DNA from: Medicago truncatula
Taxonomy: Eukaryota > Streptophyta > Magnoliopsida > Fabales > Fabaceae
Length of the DNA stretch: 64,000 nucleotides
Direction of reading: 5' to 3'
Assembly: GCF_003473485.1 (NCBI RefSeq)
Contig: NC_053042.1
Span: 1,252,501 to 1,316,500, forward strand
Part shown: positions 1 through 11,362 of the stretch, piece after piece
Numbering within the stretch: position 1 is the stretch's first letter
Layout of the letters: each line of letters opens with the position of its first letter
Position numbers and translations under genes: made by a program
Notes under the pieces: generated by a model
Seen by the model: only the letters and a program-made list of their open reading frames with translations
Database searches by the model: none
Told to the model about the DNA's origin: nothing

Positions 1-1333
1 ATCTTGGATAGTTACTTTAATTGGTATTATACCTCAATTTCAGTTTCAACCATTATCGCGTTGAGTGTGATTGCTTACATTCAAGAAAACCTTGGATGGA
101 AAATTGGGTTTGGAGTACCTGCTGTGCTAATGCTCGTATCGGTCATCAGTTTCATTATTGGTTCACCGTTATATGTCAAAGTGAAGCCAAGTGAAAGCTT
201 ACTCACTAATTTTGCAAGAGTAGTTGTGGTGGCAACCAAGAACAGAAAACTTAGTCTTCCTGATCACGACTCTGATCGTTACTGTCAAGGTCATGATTCA
301 AAGCTGAAGGTTCCTACCGATAGCCTTAGGTACTGATTATGCTTTTGCTCTCATGGATAAGTTATAAATATTGCACAAAGCGTCTAATTTCCTCGTAATT
401 TATATTTTCAAGGTGTGAATTAACACGTTCTTCCTATGCAGGTTTTTGAACAAAGCTTGCGTAATAAGAAATCCTGAGACAGATCTTAATCGAGATGGGT
501 CAATTTCAAATCCGTGGAACCTATGCACAATAGAACAGGTGGAGTCACTGAAGTCTTTGCTCAGAGTCATTCCTATGTGGTCAACGGGAATCTTTATGAT
601 GGCGACTCAGAGTTCATTTTCTACTCTTCAAGCCAAAACTTTGAACCGAACGTTATTCGGCAATTTCAATTTTCCTGCAGGATCGTTCAATCTTATCTTG
701 ATATTCACCTTAACAATAGTAATTCCTTTATATGACCGTGTAGGAGTACCTCTACTAGCTAAATACGCAGGCCGGCCTAGAGGATTCAGTTTTAAAGTCC
801 GCATCGGGATAGGAATGCTGTTTGCAATTGTAGCTAAAGCAGTAGCAGCTATTGTTGAAACGGTGAGACGAAATGCAGCGATTGAACAAGGGTTTGAGGA
901 CCAACCTAATGCTGAAATTAACATGTCGGCTTTATGGCTTGCTCCAGAGTTTATTTTGTTTGGATTCGCCGAAGCTTTCACACCAGTTGGACTGGTTGAG
1001 TTTTTCTACTGTTTTTTCCCTAAGAGTATGTCTAGTTTTGCAATGGCTATGTTCACATTGGGACTAGCTTGTTCTGACGTAGTTTCAGGTGTGCTTGTGA
1101 GCATTGTGGACACGGTCACTAGTATTGGAGGGAATGAGAGCTGGTTATCGACTAACATCAATAGGGGACATTTGAATTACTACTACGGGCTACTCACTTT
1201 CTTAGGCATTCTTAACTACTTCTATTATCTTGTTATTTGTTGGGCTTATGGACCCATACAGGGAGAGAAACATGAAGATTCGGCCAGAAAGAAAGACGAT
1301 AAATTTGGTTACAGGGAGTTGCCTACTTCATAG
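1..1333 (+). CDS. NPF (NRT1/PTR family) transporter, C-terminal half, partial
   Basis: Proton-coupled transporter of the plant NRT1/PTR family (MFS fold), carrying nitrate, peptides or hormones across a membrane; the substrate cannot be read from sequence. Two exons are visible, 1-329 and 442-1333 (stop TAG). The 112-bp intron has a GTACTG donor and a TATGCAG acceptor, and the joined frame reads DSLRFLNKACVIRNP. Family features are the conserved block after the central loop (RNPETDLNRDGS, WNLCTIEQVESLKSLLRVIPMW), the helix IWLAPEF-like segment (read here as ALWLAPEFILFGFAEAFTPVG), FFYCFFPKSMSSFAMAM, and the late NRGHLNYYYGLL block. About six hydrophobic segments match TM6/7 to TM12, followed by a charged tail. 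The N-terminal half lies left of the window. Closest by eye to the NPF1 subgroup. Family very sure, subgroup moderately. Confidence 0.93.
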
Positions 1334-1738
1334 ATTAGTTTTTTAGTATATTATAAAGTTTCTAAAACTGTAGTAGTGTATTTCAAATATGTGTTTTTTT
1401 TGTGCATGTAAAACTAATATGTTTAGGTCATCGAGAGAAGAACAATGGAAAAGAGAAATACATGTATTTCACTGTTCTATTTACAAAATAATTAGAAATG
1501 ATTTTGATCAAGCACATTACAAGTTAGTTTCATTTTAACATCTCCCTTAAACTCAAATAGTTGTTGATGCAACTGTTTTGAGTTCGGAAACTGAGGTACA
1601 AAATATTGTCCGATGATGTGCCTAGGTGTAGCAGTCAGCTGGCTTGTCATGCGTATGCACAACGAATGAAATGGCATTCAATTGCTCATGGAAAAGGTCA
1701 TTGTGTGATCTTTGGATTACACATCTGTTTTTGCAGTT
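1334..1738. other. Convergent 3' flanks, no further gene
   Basis: This stretch separates the stop codons of two convergent genes and should hold both 3' untranslated regions. A short minus-strand open frame at 1492-1677 has no recognisable domain and is probably UTR of the downstream gene. Confidence 0.6.
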
Positions 1739-3790
1739 TTAATGGAGGATGTTGAGTAAAGCCTTAAGTCTTCCAAACAACTTCTTGTCATTAGGATGTA
1801 CATTTCCCGAAACTGAAAGTACCTTCCTCACTTCATTGGCAAGTTCTATCACCATGTCATCCTCATGTCCTGCACATGAAATCTCTCAACTCATTAGCAT
1901 ACATGTATACAAGGAAGCTAGTTCCTGCATTTTTAAATGCAGAAGCAAGATTTATATCGTAAAAGTGCTTATATATAAGTTATTTCTATAATAGGAGATA
2001 AAAAAAGTCAATATTTTCATATTAGCTACAAGCTGTTTTCATACACTACCCTGAAGAACTTGTGGAAAGAAACTGAAAACAGCTTATGAAAGTTGTTTCC
2101 ATAAGCTCTTCCAAACAGGCTCATAAGTGCGTATGTCAATAAAAAAAACACAGAAAAACCAATCCAAACAGGCTCTAAATGCTACAAGATAAAGAACTTA
2201 CCAATATCATACATAGCCTTTTCTAGAAGGAAAATGTAGTCTCTATTGTTTCCACAAGGGCCACAAGCAGTAGCTATTTGCCTGAATGGATGGATAAGTG
2301 TAAATTAGAGGAGAGGAAACAAAACTAAAGATAAAACTAATGTACAATAACATACCTAGCCATATCTTCTAATGGAGCTGGTCCTAAGTAGTATTTGTTT
2401 TTTTTGTCATTAGTAGATGTGAATCTGCATATATTCAAATGAGTTCTATGTTAGGATTTGAGTGATCTTATAACTTATAACATTTAACTAATACAAAGTT
2501 AGAGAGTAACACAAGTCACTGATAACTTACACAACTACTCCTTTGAAAGCAGGTTTCAATGAATCTCCTTTCTGAAGAAAACAAGGATAGAAAATTAGCA
2601 GGAATAAAAATTTAGAAGTAAATTAAGATATAAACTTGATGTATTACAATCATACCTTGTAGAAGTTTACAAGAGTCTTCTTATCATATTCACATTCTCG
2701 CCGCTCCAAATACTACACGAAAAAGAAAAGCGAAAAAGTTAACTCAAAGAAACAGAAAAATAAATTGAACCGTGTTTTAACACCACACCATAATAGATTT
2801 ATAATAGACTATGATATTATCTTAAAAATCGAGTAATTACCTCACTCGATATCAAAAGGTTCTTTATAGGGCAAGGTTTATCCACCATTTATAATCAATA
2901 TTTTAGTCATATCAATGCTACCATAAACTTTTTATTGGCACAACTAATGTAAACATAATAATGGAAAAAGATTAGTCATGGAAACTGTCTTAGATGTAAA
3001 TAGTTACCTGCATAACCATTTTTTCTTTTTTAGGGTCTCCACGAACACAAAATGCAGCACCCCACTGGAAAAATACACATAGTATTACAATTTAAAAAAG
3101 CATATAAGGAAAGGTAAAAATACAAGACATGGTAATGCACTGCCAAAACTAACAATGGATAGTCAATTTGTTTTATCAATCATTGGTTACATTGTTGTCT
3201 GTTGATGATATGTGTGACATGTAAATAACCAAAATTACCTTGTAAAACCAAACCAGGAATGGTAATAATTGTAATTATAATAAATAAATAAAAACTTACA
3301 CAAATTGCTCCTTTTTTATGTTCCAACGTGCATGTTCTAGCAGGATACTCAGGTGTTCCTCGATGATCAAAACATGCTATAGAATAAAGTTAATATTATA
3401 AGGGAAACTAGTTAATACCAATCTAGAGTTTAATTAGTATGAATTGTCAGTGTAAAGTTATTTTACACATGCATCATTTTACACATGCATCTAATGATGT
3501 ATTATCACATCAATTAATAAATATGAGAATTTAAATATTTTTATAACATCATTTTTTTTTTAAATGATGTTATAACATATCATGGAAAGAATATGTAAAA
3601 TAACTTTACTATAGTACATACTAATTAAACTCTTCTAAGAATGGTGAAAAAAATATTCAAATTGAATGACTGTATTATTACCTAAATAAAAAACACGTCG
3701 ATAGTCTTTAATAAAACCAACAACTTTCTCATCATATTCAAATCCTGGGTTCCACACCAATGAACCATAGCCAAATACCCAAAACACCAT
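1739..3790 (-). CDS. Gamma-glutamylcyclotransferase, ChaC/GGCT2 type
   Basis: Cytosolic enzyme of glutathione breakdown: members of this family release 5-oxoproline and Cys-Gly from glutathione. Eight exons on the minus strand: 3790-3682, 3376-3300, 3064-3008, 2712-2656, 2571-2531, 2424-2356, 2281-2202, 1869-1739. They sum to 621 nt, giving 206 aa, and every junction keeps frame with GT-AG borders. The N-terminus is [20 protein letters not shown], with the glycine-rich substrate-binding motif GYGSL at residues 7-11. [16 protein letters not shown] follows, then YLERRE, whose Glu87 corresponds to the catalytic glutamate by family comparison. [16 protein letters not shown] and [17 protein letters not shown] are diagnostic for the plant group. 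Length fits the family. Introns 1 and 7 carry MITEs. It appears intact and is probably functional. Confidence 0.93.
2025..2175. mobile_element. MITE-like element in GGCT intron 7
   Basis: Contains the recurring AAACAGCTTATG / CCAAACAGGCTC signature. Related sequence occurs at about 12130-12315, 34645-34860 and 44876-45076, always AT-rich and non-coding. Borders are approximate and I could not fix a target-site duplication. Confidence 0.45.
3425..3633. mobile_element. MITE with terminal inverted repeats in GGCT intron 1
   Basis: The left end AGAGTTTAATTAGTATG (3425-3441) is the exact inverse of CATACTAATTAAACTCT (3617-3633). A second inner inverted pair (TGTAAAGTTATTTTACA-like) strengthens the case. 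The internal TTTACACATGCAT / AATGATGT motifs recur in elements at 59204-59388 and 60725-60780, so this is a dispersed family. Length is 209 bp with no coding capacity. Confidence 0.8.
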
Positions 3791-6377
3791 GATACTATTG
3801 TATGCACCTTATAAACAACCTTCAATAAATAAATTCATCACAAATGTTATTTGAACATAAATTTGTGACACATAAATTGGATAAGTTTAAATCATAGTCA
3901 TAAACAAGAATGAAAAAAAGCAAATTGGCATTGATCACGTTATATAAAAAAATACTATAACAATGAAGAAAATTCATGCTCTTACAAATTGAAGGAAGCA
4001 AATTAAGCTCTTAATTTCCAAACTTGTTACAAATCGTGGAGATTCAAACTATATCATACTTATATACTAGTGATAAACGAATTTAGAACGTCACGTGCTT
4101 CCTCCGATCACATTTATAAATAAATTTTTTTTTTTTTTTAGATTCGTTGAATAAATAATGTATTTGGTCATATTTATAGACAAATACATTAGTTATTCAA
4201 TGAACTTAAAAAATTATTTTTTTGCTTATAAATGTGATAGGATATATAGAGTATTTGGAAATAAACATAAAGTTGTGGATGTACATTGGAAAGAAACATG
4301 TCTCAATACTGAAATAAAATTTAAAAATTCCTCTAAAAAAATAAAAATTTGATTATGTATCAAACTGTCTTTATGCCTTCATACATAATTTAGCTTTATT
4401 CTATCTTTTCCTTATTAAGGAAGTACAAATACAATGATTCAAAACTGATTTGTTTTGCTTTTTTTTTCAAGAATATCTTTCTGAATCAGGAACTTTTTTT
4501 TTTTTTTGAAATAATTCTAAATTAGGATTTTGTCTTGTTAAAAGATACATTGAGCATTTTTTTTTTACATATAAAGATACGTTGAACGTAGACATATATG
4601 CACGATAGGAAGAAGCATCATACTACTTTACGAAGATTATTTATCATTAAACAAACAATTAAATTTAAATGGTTAATGAGCTCTATCTAATTATAAATTG
4701 TTGAGGAGAATTTAACTTTAATTACTATCCAACCAAACTTTGAATTTCTAAAACCCATTTTTCTTAAAAATCAGACGTTTAACACACATAAAAATAAAGC
4801 AAGATTAATTAATCATTAATCAATTTATTTGTTTTTCTTTTCTAAAAAATTTAGCTCTAAACTTACATACACTTAAATTTAGCTCTAAAAAAATAAGCGA
4901 TAAATTGCGTGTTTAAATCCGCGTCAAGATATCAATGTATGTATAGCCTTTTATCATCTATCTAAGTCACTAAATATGTCAAATTATACTAGTTTGTAAC
5001 TGATAGATTATTTAAGTTATTATTTGCCACAATCATCCTTTAACTATTAAATTGTTTGCAAAGTTAGCCTTCGTTTTGCTTCTTGTTAAAAAAAGTTGAG
5101 TTTACCGGATAAGTATATGACATGGCAAATGCAAATAAGCAAATTTTTGGGTTCATCGTTGCTTTTATGATCTTCATCTTATTCTTCAAAGAATTCAACA
5201 TAAATACAAAATAAAAGACTTATCTACCATTTAAGTAAAATATAATATTGATAGTGTGAGTTTTATAAAAGTTATTTAATTTTACTACTGTATTTAAGTA
5301 AAGAATAATGTTAGAGATTACGGGTGTGTTTTTTTAAGTTATATTCGTAGATTCTTGAAAATAAAATCATAAAAATACATATGCCTATGCTTGTTACAAG
5401 TTTATTAAATTTTATTTTCAGGTATAAAATGTTTCTTGGAATAGAAAAGATTTCCGAAAGAAAAGGTCGGGAATAAAGTTCCCATGAAGATTAGAATAAA
5501 ATTATGTAGAATTACCTATTATAATCCCTATTTTTAAGGTTCCTTGAAATATTATAAAGTTCACCAAACATATTTTTTTTCTAAATTCTTTGGAATAAAA
5601 TTCTCATCTTTATATTCCAAGGAAGGTTATTCATAGAAATAAATTTGGTAAACTTAAAACAAACACACTATCTTTTCAACACTCTTTTAACTCTCACTCT
5701 ATTATTGAATGAAATCGATAAATATGTCACACTAGTTAAATGAAATTTATTTTTAAAGTGTAAGACATGCATTGATTTAACTAAATGTGTTTGACTCGAT
5801 TCATAAATATGTTTGACTTGCATAAATATAATGTGATAAGGTAAAAAAGATGATAAATTATTTACACTCTTCAATCACTATTACAAATAAAAATTTACTT
5901 TTTAGATTAGTTCAATAAATGATATATATAATTTAGACGGGTTAAGATCCTCTTCATTTACTAAAATAAATGGAGTTTTGCAATTTGGAGAGAGACAGAC
6001 ACAAAAGAATAGATACCATCAAATGGTCCCATCAACATTAATTATTTTTTACTTTTTTCAAAACTTTGTGTCTATATCTATTCAAAGGGTAGAAATGGAG
6101 AAGAACGTAAATGGAGAGGATATGTTAACGAGTGCCTAAGAACATTCTTTTAGGATTATAAGTAGTATATATTTTTGAAAAAATGTGTAATCAAAATCAA
6201 ATCATTTGACTTTTTAAAAAAATAATTGCTAATTTTAAAATACTTAAAAGAGTATCCGAAATACTCATTAACAAAATTCTAATAAATGAATCAAAAAGCA
6301 GATTTTTATTTATAATAATAACCCAATGATTTATTTTATGGATTATTAGTACACTTTATGATTATACTACTTCTTTA
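3791..6377. other. AT-rich intergenic spacer
   Basis: Lies upstream of the minus-strand GGCT gene, so its left part should hold that promoter. It contains one foldback MITE (listed separately). Around 5930-6120 there are sequences of repetitive look. I see no supportable coding region. Confidence 0.5.
4107..4238. mobile_element. Foldback MITE
   Basis: The ends ATCACATTTATAAATAA and TTATAAATGTGAT are inverted copies, and the interior also folds back (GTTGAATAAATAATGTATTTG against CAAATACATTAGTTATTCAA, with mismatches). The whole 132-bp unit could form one long hairpin, typical of Stowaway-like MITEs. The 31385-31540 element is similar in design. Confidence 0.65.
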
Positions 6378-9300
6378 TCTTCTTATATATTAAAGTTAAC
6401 AAGTAAGCCCTAATTTTAACCTAAACTCTATTGCATAATTTTACTGTTTTAACCCTAATGTTTACAACTAATCTCCTATTTTCATGAACATTCCTAATGC
6501 TCTCTCCTAATCTTCTTATATATTAAAGTTAACATGTAAGTCCTAATTTTAACCTAAACCCTATTGCATAATTTTACTGTTTTAACCCTAATGTTCACAC
6601 CTAATCTCCTATTTTCATGAACATTCCTAATGCTCTCTCCTAATCTTCTTATATATTAAAGTTAACAAGTAAGCCCTAATTTTAACCTAAACCCTATTGC
6701 ATAATTTTACTGTTTTAACCCTAATGTTCACACCTAATCTCCTAACCCTATTGCATAATTTTACTGTTTTAACCCTAATGTTCACACCTAATCTCCTATT
6801 TTCATGAACATTCCTAATGCTCTCTCCTAATCTTCTTATATATCTTCTTATATATTAAAGTTAACAAGTAAGCTCTAATTTTAACCTAAACCCTATTGCA
6901 TAATTTTACTGTTTTAACCCTAATGTTTACACCTAATCTCCTATTTTCATGAACATTCTTAATGCTCTCTCCTAATCTTCTTATATATTAAAGTTAACAT
7001 GTAAGTCCTAATTTTAACCTAAACCCTATTGCATAATTTTACTGTTTTAACCTTAATGTTCACACCTAATCTCCTATTTTCATGAACATTCCTAATGCTC
7101 TCTCCTAATCTTCTTATATATTAAAGTTAACAAGTAAGCCCTAATTTTAACCTAAATCCTATTGCATAATTTTACTGTTTTAACCCTAATGTTCACACCT
7201 AATCTCCTATTTTCATGAACAATCTTCTTATATATTAAAGTTAACAAGTAAGCCCTAATTTTAACCTAAACCCTATTGCATAATTTTACTGTTTTAACCC
7301 TAATGTTTACACCTAATCTCCTATTTTCATGAACATTCCTAATGCTCTCTCCTAATCTTCTTATATATTAAAGTTAACATGTAAGTCCTAATTTTAACCT
7401 AAACCCTATTGCATAATTTTACTGTTTTAACCCTAATGTTCACACCTAATCTCCTATCTTCATGAACATTCCTAATGCTCTCTCCTAATCTTCTTATATA
7501 TTAAAGTTAACAAGTAAGCCCTAATTTTAACCTAAACCCTATTGCATAATTTTACTGTTTTAACCCTAATGTTCACACCTAATCTCCTAACCCTATTGCA
7601 TAATTTTACTGTTTTAACCCTAATGTTCACACCTAATCTCCTATTTTCATGAACATTCCTAATGCTCTCTCCTAATCTTCTTATATATCTTCTTATATAT
7701 TAAAGTTAACAAGTAAGCCCTAATTTTAACCTAAACCCTATTGCATAATTTTACTGTTTTAACCCTAATGTTTACACCTAATCTCCTATTTTCATGAACA
7801 TTCCTAATGCTCTCTCCTAATCTTCTTATATATTAAAGTTAACATGTAAGTCCTAATTTTAACCTAAACCCTATTGCATAATTTTACTGTTTTAACCCTA
7901 ATGTTCACACCTAATCTCCTATTTTCATGAACATTCCTAATGCTCTCTCCTAATCTTCTTATATATTAAAGTTAACAAGTAAGCCCTAATTTTAACCTAA
8001 ACCCTATTGCATAATTTTACTGTTTTAACCCTAATGTTCACACCTAATCTCCTATTTTCATGAACATTCCTAATGCTCTCTCCTAATCTTCTTATATATT
8101 AAAGTTAACATGTAAGCCCTAATTTTAACCTAAACCCTATTGCATAATTTTACTGTTTTAACCCTAATGTTCACACCTAATCTCCTATTTTCATGAACAA
8201 TCTTCTTATATATTAAAGTTAACATGTAACCCTAATTTAAACCTAAACGCTATTGCATAATTTTACTGTTTTAACCCTAATGTTCACACCTAATCTCCTA
8301 TTTTCATGAACAATCTTCTTATATATTAAAGTTAACATGTAAGCCCTAATTTAAACCTAAACCCTATTGCATAATTTTACTGTTTTAACCCTAATGTTCA
8401 CACCCAATCTCCTATTTTCATGAACAATCCTAATGCTCTCTCCTAATCTTCTTATATATTAAAGTTAACAAGTAAGCCCTAATTTTAACCTAAACCCTAT
8501 TGCATAATTTTACTGTTTTAACCCTAATGTTCACACCTAATCTCCTATTTTCATGAACAATCCTAATGCTCTCTCCTAATCTTCTTATATATTAAAGTTA
8601 ACAAGTAAGCCCTAATTTTAACCTAAATCCTATTGCATAATTTTACTGTTTTAACCCTAATGTTCACACCTAATCTCCTAACCCTATTGCATAATTTTAC
8701 TGTTTTAACCCTAATGTTCACACCTAATCTCCTATTTTCATGAACATTCCTAATGCTCTCTCCTAATCTTCTTATATATCTTCTTATATATTAAAGTTAA
8801 CAAGTAAGCCCTAATTTTAACCTAAACCCTATTGCATAATTTTACTGTTTTAACCCTAATGTTTACACCTAATCTCCTATTTTCATGAACATTCCTAATG
8901 CTCTCTCCTAATCTTCTTATATATTAAAGTTAACATGTAAGTCCTAATTTTAACCTAAACCCTATCTTCTTATATATTAAAGTTAACAAGTAAGCCCTAA
9001 TTTTAACCTAAACCCTATTGCATAATTTTACTGTTTTAACCCTAATGTTTACACCTAATCTCCTATTTTCATGAACATTCCTAATGCTCTCTCCTAATCT
9101 TCTTATATATTAAAGTTAACATGTAAGTCCTAATTTTAACCTAAACCCTATTGCATAATTTTACTGTTTTAACCCTAATGTTCACACCTAATCTCCTATT
9201 TTCATGAACAATCTTCTTATATATTAAAGTTAACATGTAACCCTAATTTAAACCTAAACCCTATTGCATAATTTTACTGTTTTAACCCTAATGTTCACAC

Positions 9301-10330
9301 CGAATCTCCTATTTTCATGAACAATCCTAATGCTCTCTCCTAATCTTCTTATATATTAAAGTTAACATGTAAGCCATAATTTTAACCTAAACCCTATTGC
9401 ATAATTTTACTGTTTTAACCCTAATGTTCACACCTAATCTCCTATTTTCATGAACATTCCTAATGCTCTCTCCTAATCTTCTTATATATCTTCTTATATA
9501 TTAAAGTTAACAAGTAAGCCCTAATTTTAACCTAAACCCTATTGCATAATTTTACTGTTTTAACCCTAATGTTTACACCTAATCTCCTATTTTCATGAAC
9601 ATTCCTAATGCTCTCTCCTAATCTTCTTATATATTAAAGTTAACATGTAAGTCCTAATTTTAACCTAAACCCTATTGCATAATTTTACTGTTTTAACCCT
9701 AATGTTCACACCTAATCTCCTATTTTCATGAACAATCTTCTTATATATTAAAGTTAACATGTAACCCTAATTTAAACCTAAACCCTATTGCATAATTTTA
9801 CTGTTTTAACCCTAATGTTCACACCTAATCACCTATTTTCATGAACAATCCTAATGCTCTCTCCTAATCTTCTTATATATTAAAGTTAACATGTAAGCCA
9901 TAATTTTAACCTAAACCCTATTGCATAATTTTACTGTTTTAACCCTAATGTTCACACCTAATCTCCTATTTTCATGAACAATCTTCTTATATATTAAAGT
10001 TAACATGTAAGCCCTAATTTAAACCTAAACCCTATTGCATAATTTTACTGTTTTAACCCTAATGTTCACACCTAATCTCCTATTTTCATGAACAATCCTA
10101 ATGCTCTCTCCTAATCTTCTTATATATTAAAGTTAACAAGTAAGCCCTAATTTTAACCTAAACCCTATTGCATAATTTTACTGTTTTAACCCTAATGTTC
10201 ACACCTAATCTCCTATTTTCATGAACAATCCTAATGCTCTCTCCTAATCTTCTTATATATTAAAGTTAACAAGTAAGCCCTAATTTTAACCTAAATCCTA
10301 TTGCATAATTTTACTGTTTTAACCCTAATG
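6378..10330 (+). repeat. Tandem array, basic unit 133 bp, about 30 copies
   Basis: Units begin CTTCTTATATATTAAAG; the first two starts, at 6379 and 6512, are 133 bp apart. I counted 30 occurrences of the TATATTAAAGTTAAC core. Unit variants are: full length; a short form lacking the TTCCTAATGCTCTCTCCTAA segment; a form with internal duplication of CCTATTGCATAATTTTACTG (about 6741, 7586, 8677); and a form with a doubled TCTTCTTATATA start (about 6832, 7678, 8768, 9478). Diagnostic variants AAGTAAGCCC and ATGTAAGTCC often alternate. The spacing of rare variants shows that multi-unit blocks were duplicated together. No open frame crosses the array. Confidence 0.95.
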
Positions 10331-10640
10331 TTCACACCTAATCTTATATTTTCATGAACAACCCTAATGCTCACACCTAATCTTATATTTTCATGAGCCC
10401 TAATTTTAACCTAAACCCTGTTGCATAATTTTACCGTTTTAACCCTAATGCTCACACCTAATCTTTTATTTTCATGAACAACCCTAATGCTCACACCTAA
10501 TCTCATATTTTCATGAGCCCTAATTTTAACCTAAACCCTGTTGCATAATTTTACCGTTTTAACCCTAATGCTCACACCTAATCTTCTATTTTCATGAACA
10601 ACGCTAATGCTCACACCTAATCTCCTATTTTCATGAACAA
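10331..10640 (+). repeat. Degenerate edge of the array
   Basis: Diverged partial units with CTCACACCTAATCTTATATT / TTTCATGAGCCC and the variant GTTGCATAATTTTACCG, arranged as about two copies of a different higher-order block. This looks like an older edge of the array. The remainder, 10641-11257, is unique AT-rich Helitron body without a recognisable gene. Confidence 0.75.
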
Positions 10641-11257
10641 AGCAAATCGGCATCGCTTTATTTCCCCTATTTCTTCAAAACAAATCGCCCTATTTCTTCA
10701 ACAAAACAAATCGCCCTATTGGAATAAAAGGGTTTTGAAAGATTATAGCAACATTTTTTTTGTTAATATTACACTTTTCATCTAAATTAGAACTGAACTC
10801 TCTTTGTTAAATATTTACCACAAAATGCACCTGAATTTTGCAATCTATATAAACAGGTGGAAGAAACATTTCAACAAACAGTTAAAGGGTATCATTTACG
10901 GTAAAGGCCAAATATTCGATAAAAGGAAAATTATTTAAATAAAACATTTTACATGTTGAGGTTAAGAATGAACTATTTTTAGGTACATAATATAACATTA
11001 ACATATAATTTTTACAAAAGAATGAAGTAACATTTTTTCAAAAAAAAGAAGAAAAATATGAAGTAACATACCAATAATATAATTTTAACAAAAGAATGAA
11101 GTAACACACGATTGATAAAAATTAATATTTTTTTGGTGAATAAGCGTGGTGTCTGAGGTTCGAATTCCAACATCTGCATATATTTGGGACCACATATTTC
11201 ATTCTCTTTGATATGCATTGAGATTTGTTTTTGTCTACTATATTTACAATGTATATG

Positions 11258-11288
11258 ACCCGTGCGGCAGCACGGGTGGAAAGTCTAG
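11258..11288 (+). other. Helitron 3' terminal hairpin and CTAG end
   Basis: ACCCGTGC, loop GGCA, GCACGGGT, then GGAAAGT and CTAG. This GC-rich hairpin in an AT-rich context, followed closely by CTAG and a T, is the canonical Helitron 3' terminator of transposition. Confidence 0.8.
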
Positions 11289-11362
11289 TAAAAGTGAAAT
11301 TAATTGAAGTGTTTTTTTCCCTTAATCGGAGCTTCTTCATTTCTTCATACAAACCCCCCTAG

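Larger units (their letters stand above)
6378..11288 (+). mobile_element. Putative non-autonomous Helitron with multiplied 5' end
   Basis: Helitrons begin with TC, end with a short hairpin followed by CTRR, and insert between A and T. Here the left border is A/TCTTCTTATATATTAAAG, with TC at 6378-6379. The right border is an 8-bp perfect stem, ACCCGTGC and GCACGGGT (11258-11277), then seven bases and CTAG (11285-11288), then T. No Rep/helicase frame is present, so it is non-autonomous. About 3.95 kb of its 4.9 kb is a tandem array in which each unit restarts with the same 5' terminal sequence. The 3' end occurs once. What is seen is the borders and the array; the Helitron assignment follows known structural rules of the superfamily. 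Confidence 0.75.

Noticed and set aside
6378..10640. Interstitial telomere array
   Set aside because: CCCTAA-like words are frequent but not contiguous TTTAGGG repeats; the true period is 133 bp with unrelated sequence between the words.
6378..10640. CRISPR-like array
   Set aside because: Units are near-identical throughout, with no unique spacers, in a plant nuclear context with no cas genes.
11012..11352. Minus-strand frames next to the trihelix gene
   Set aside because: They cross the Helitron 3' hairpin and are low-complexity; no homology.
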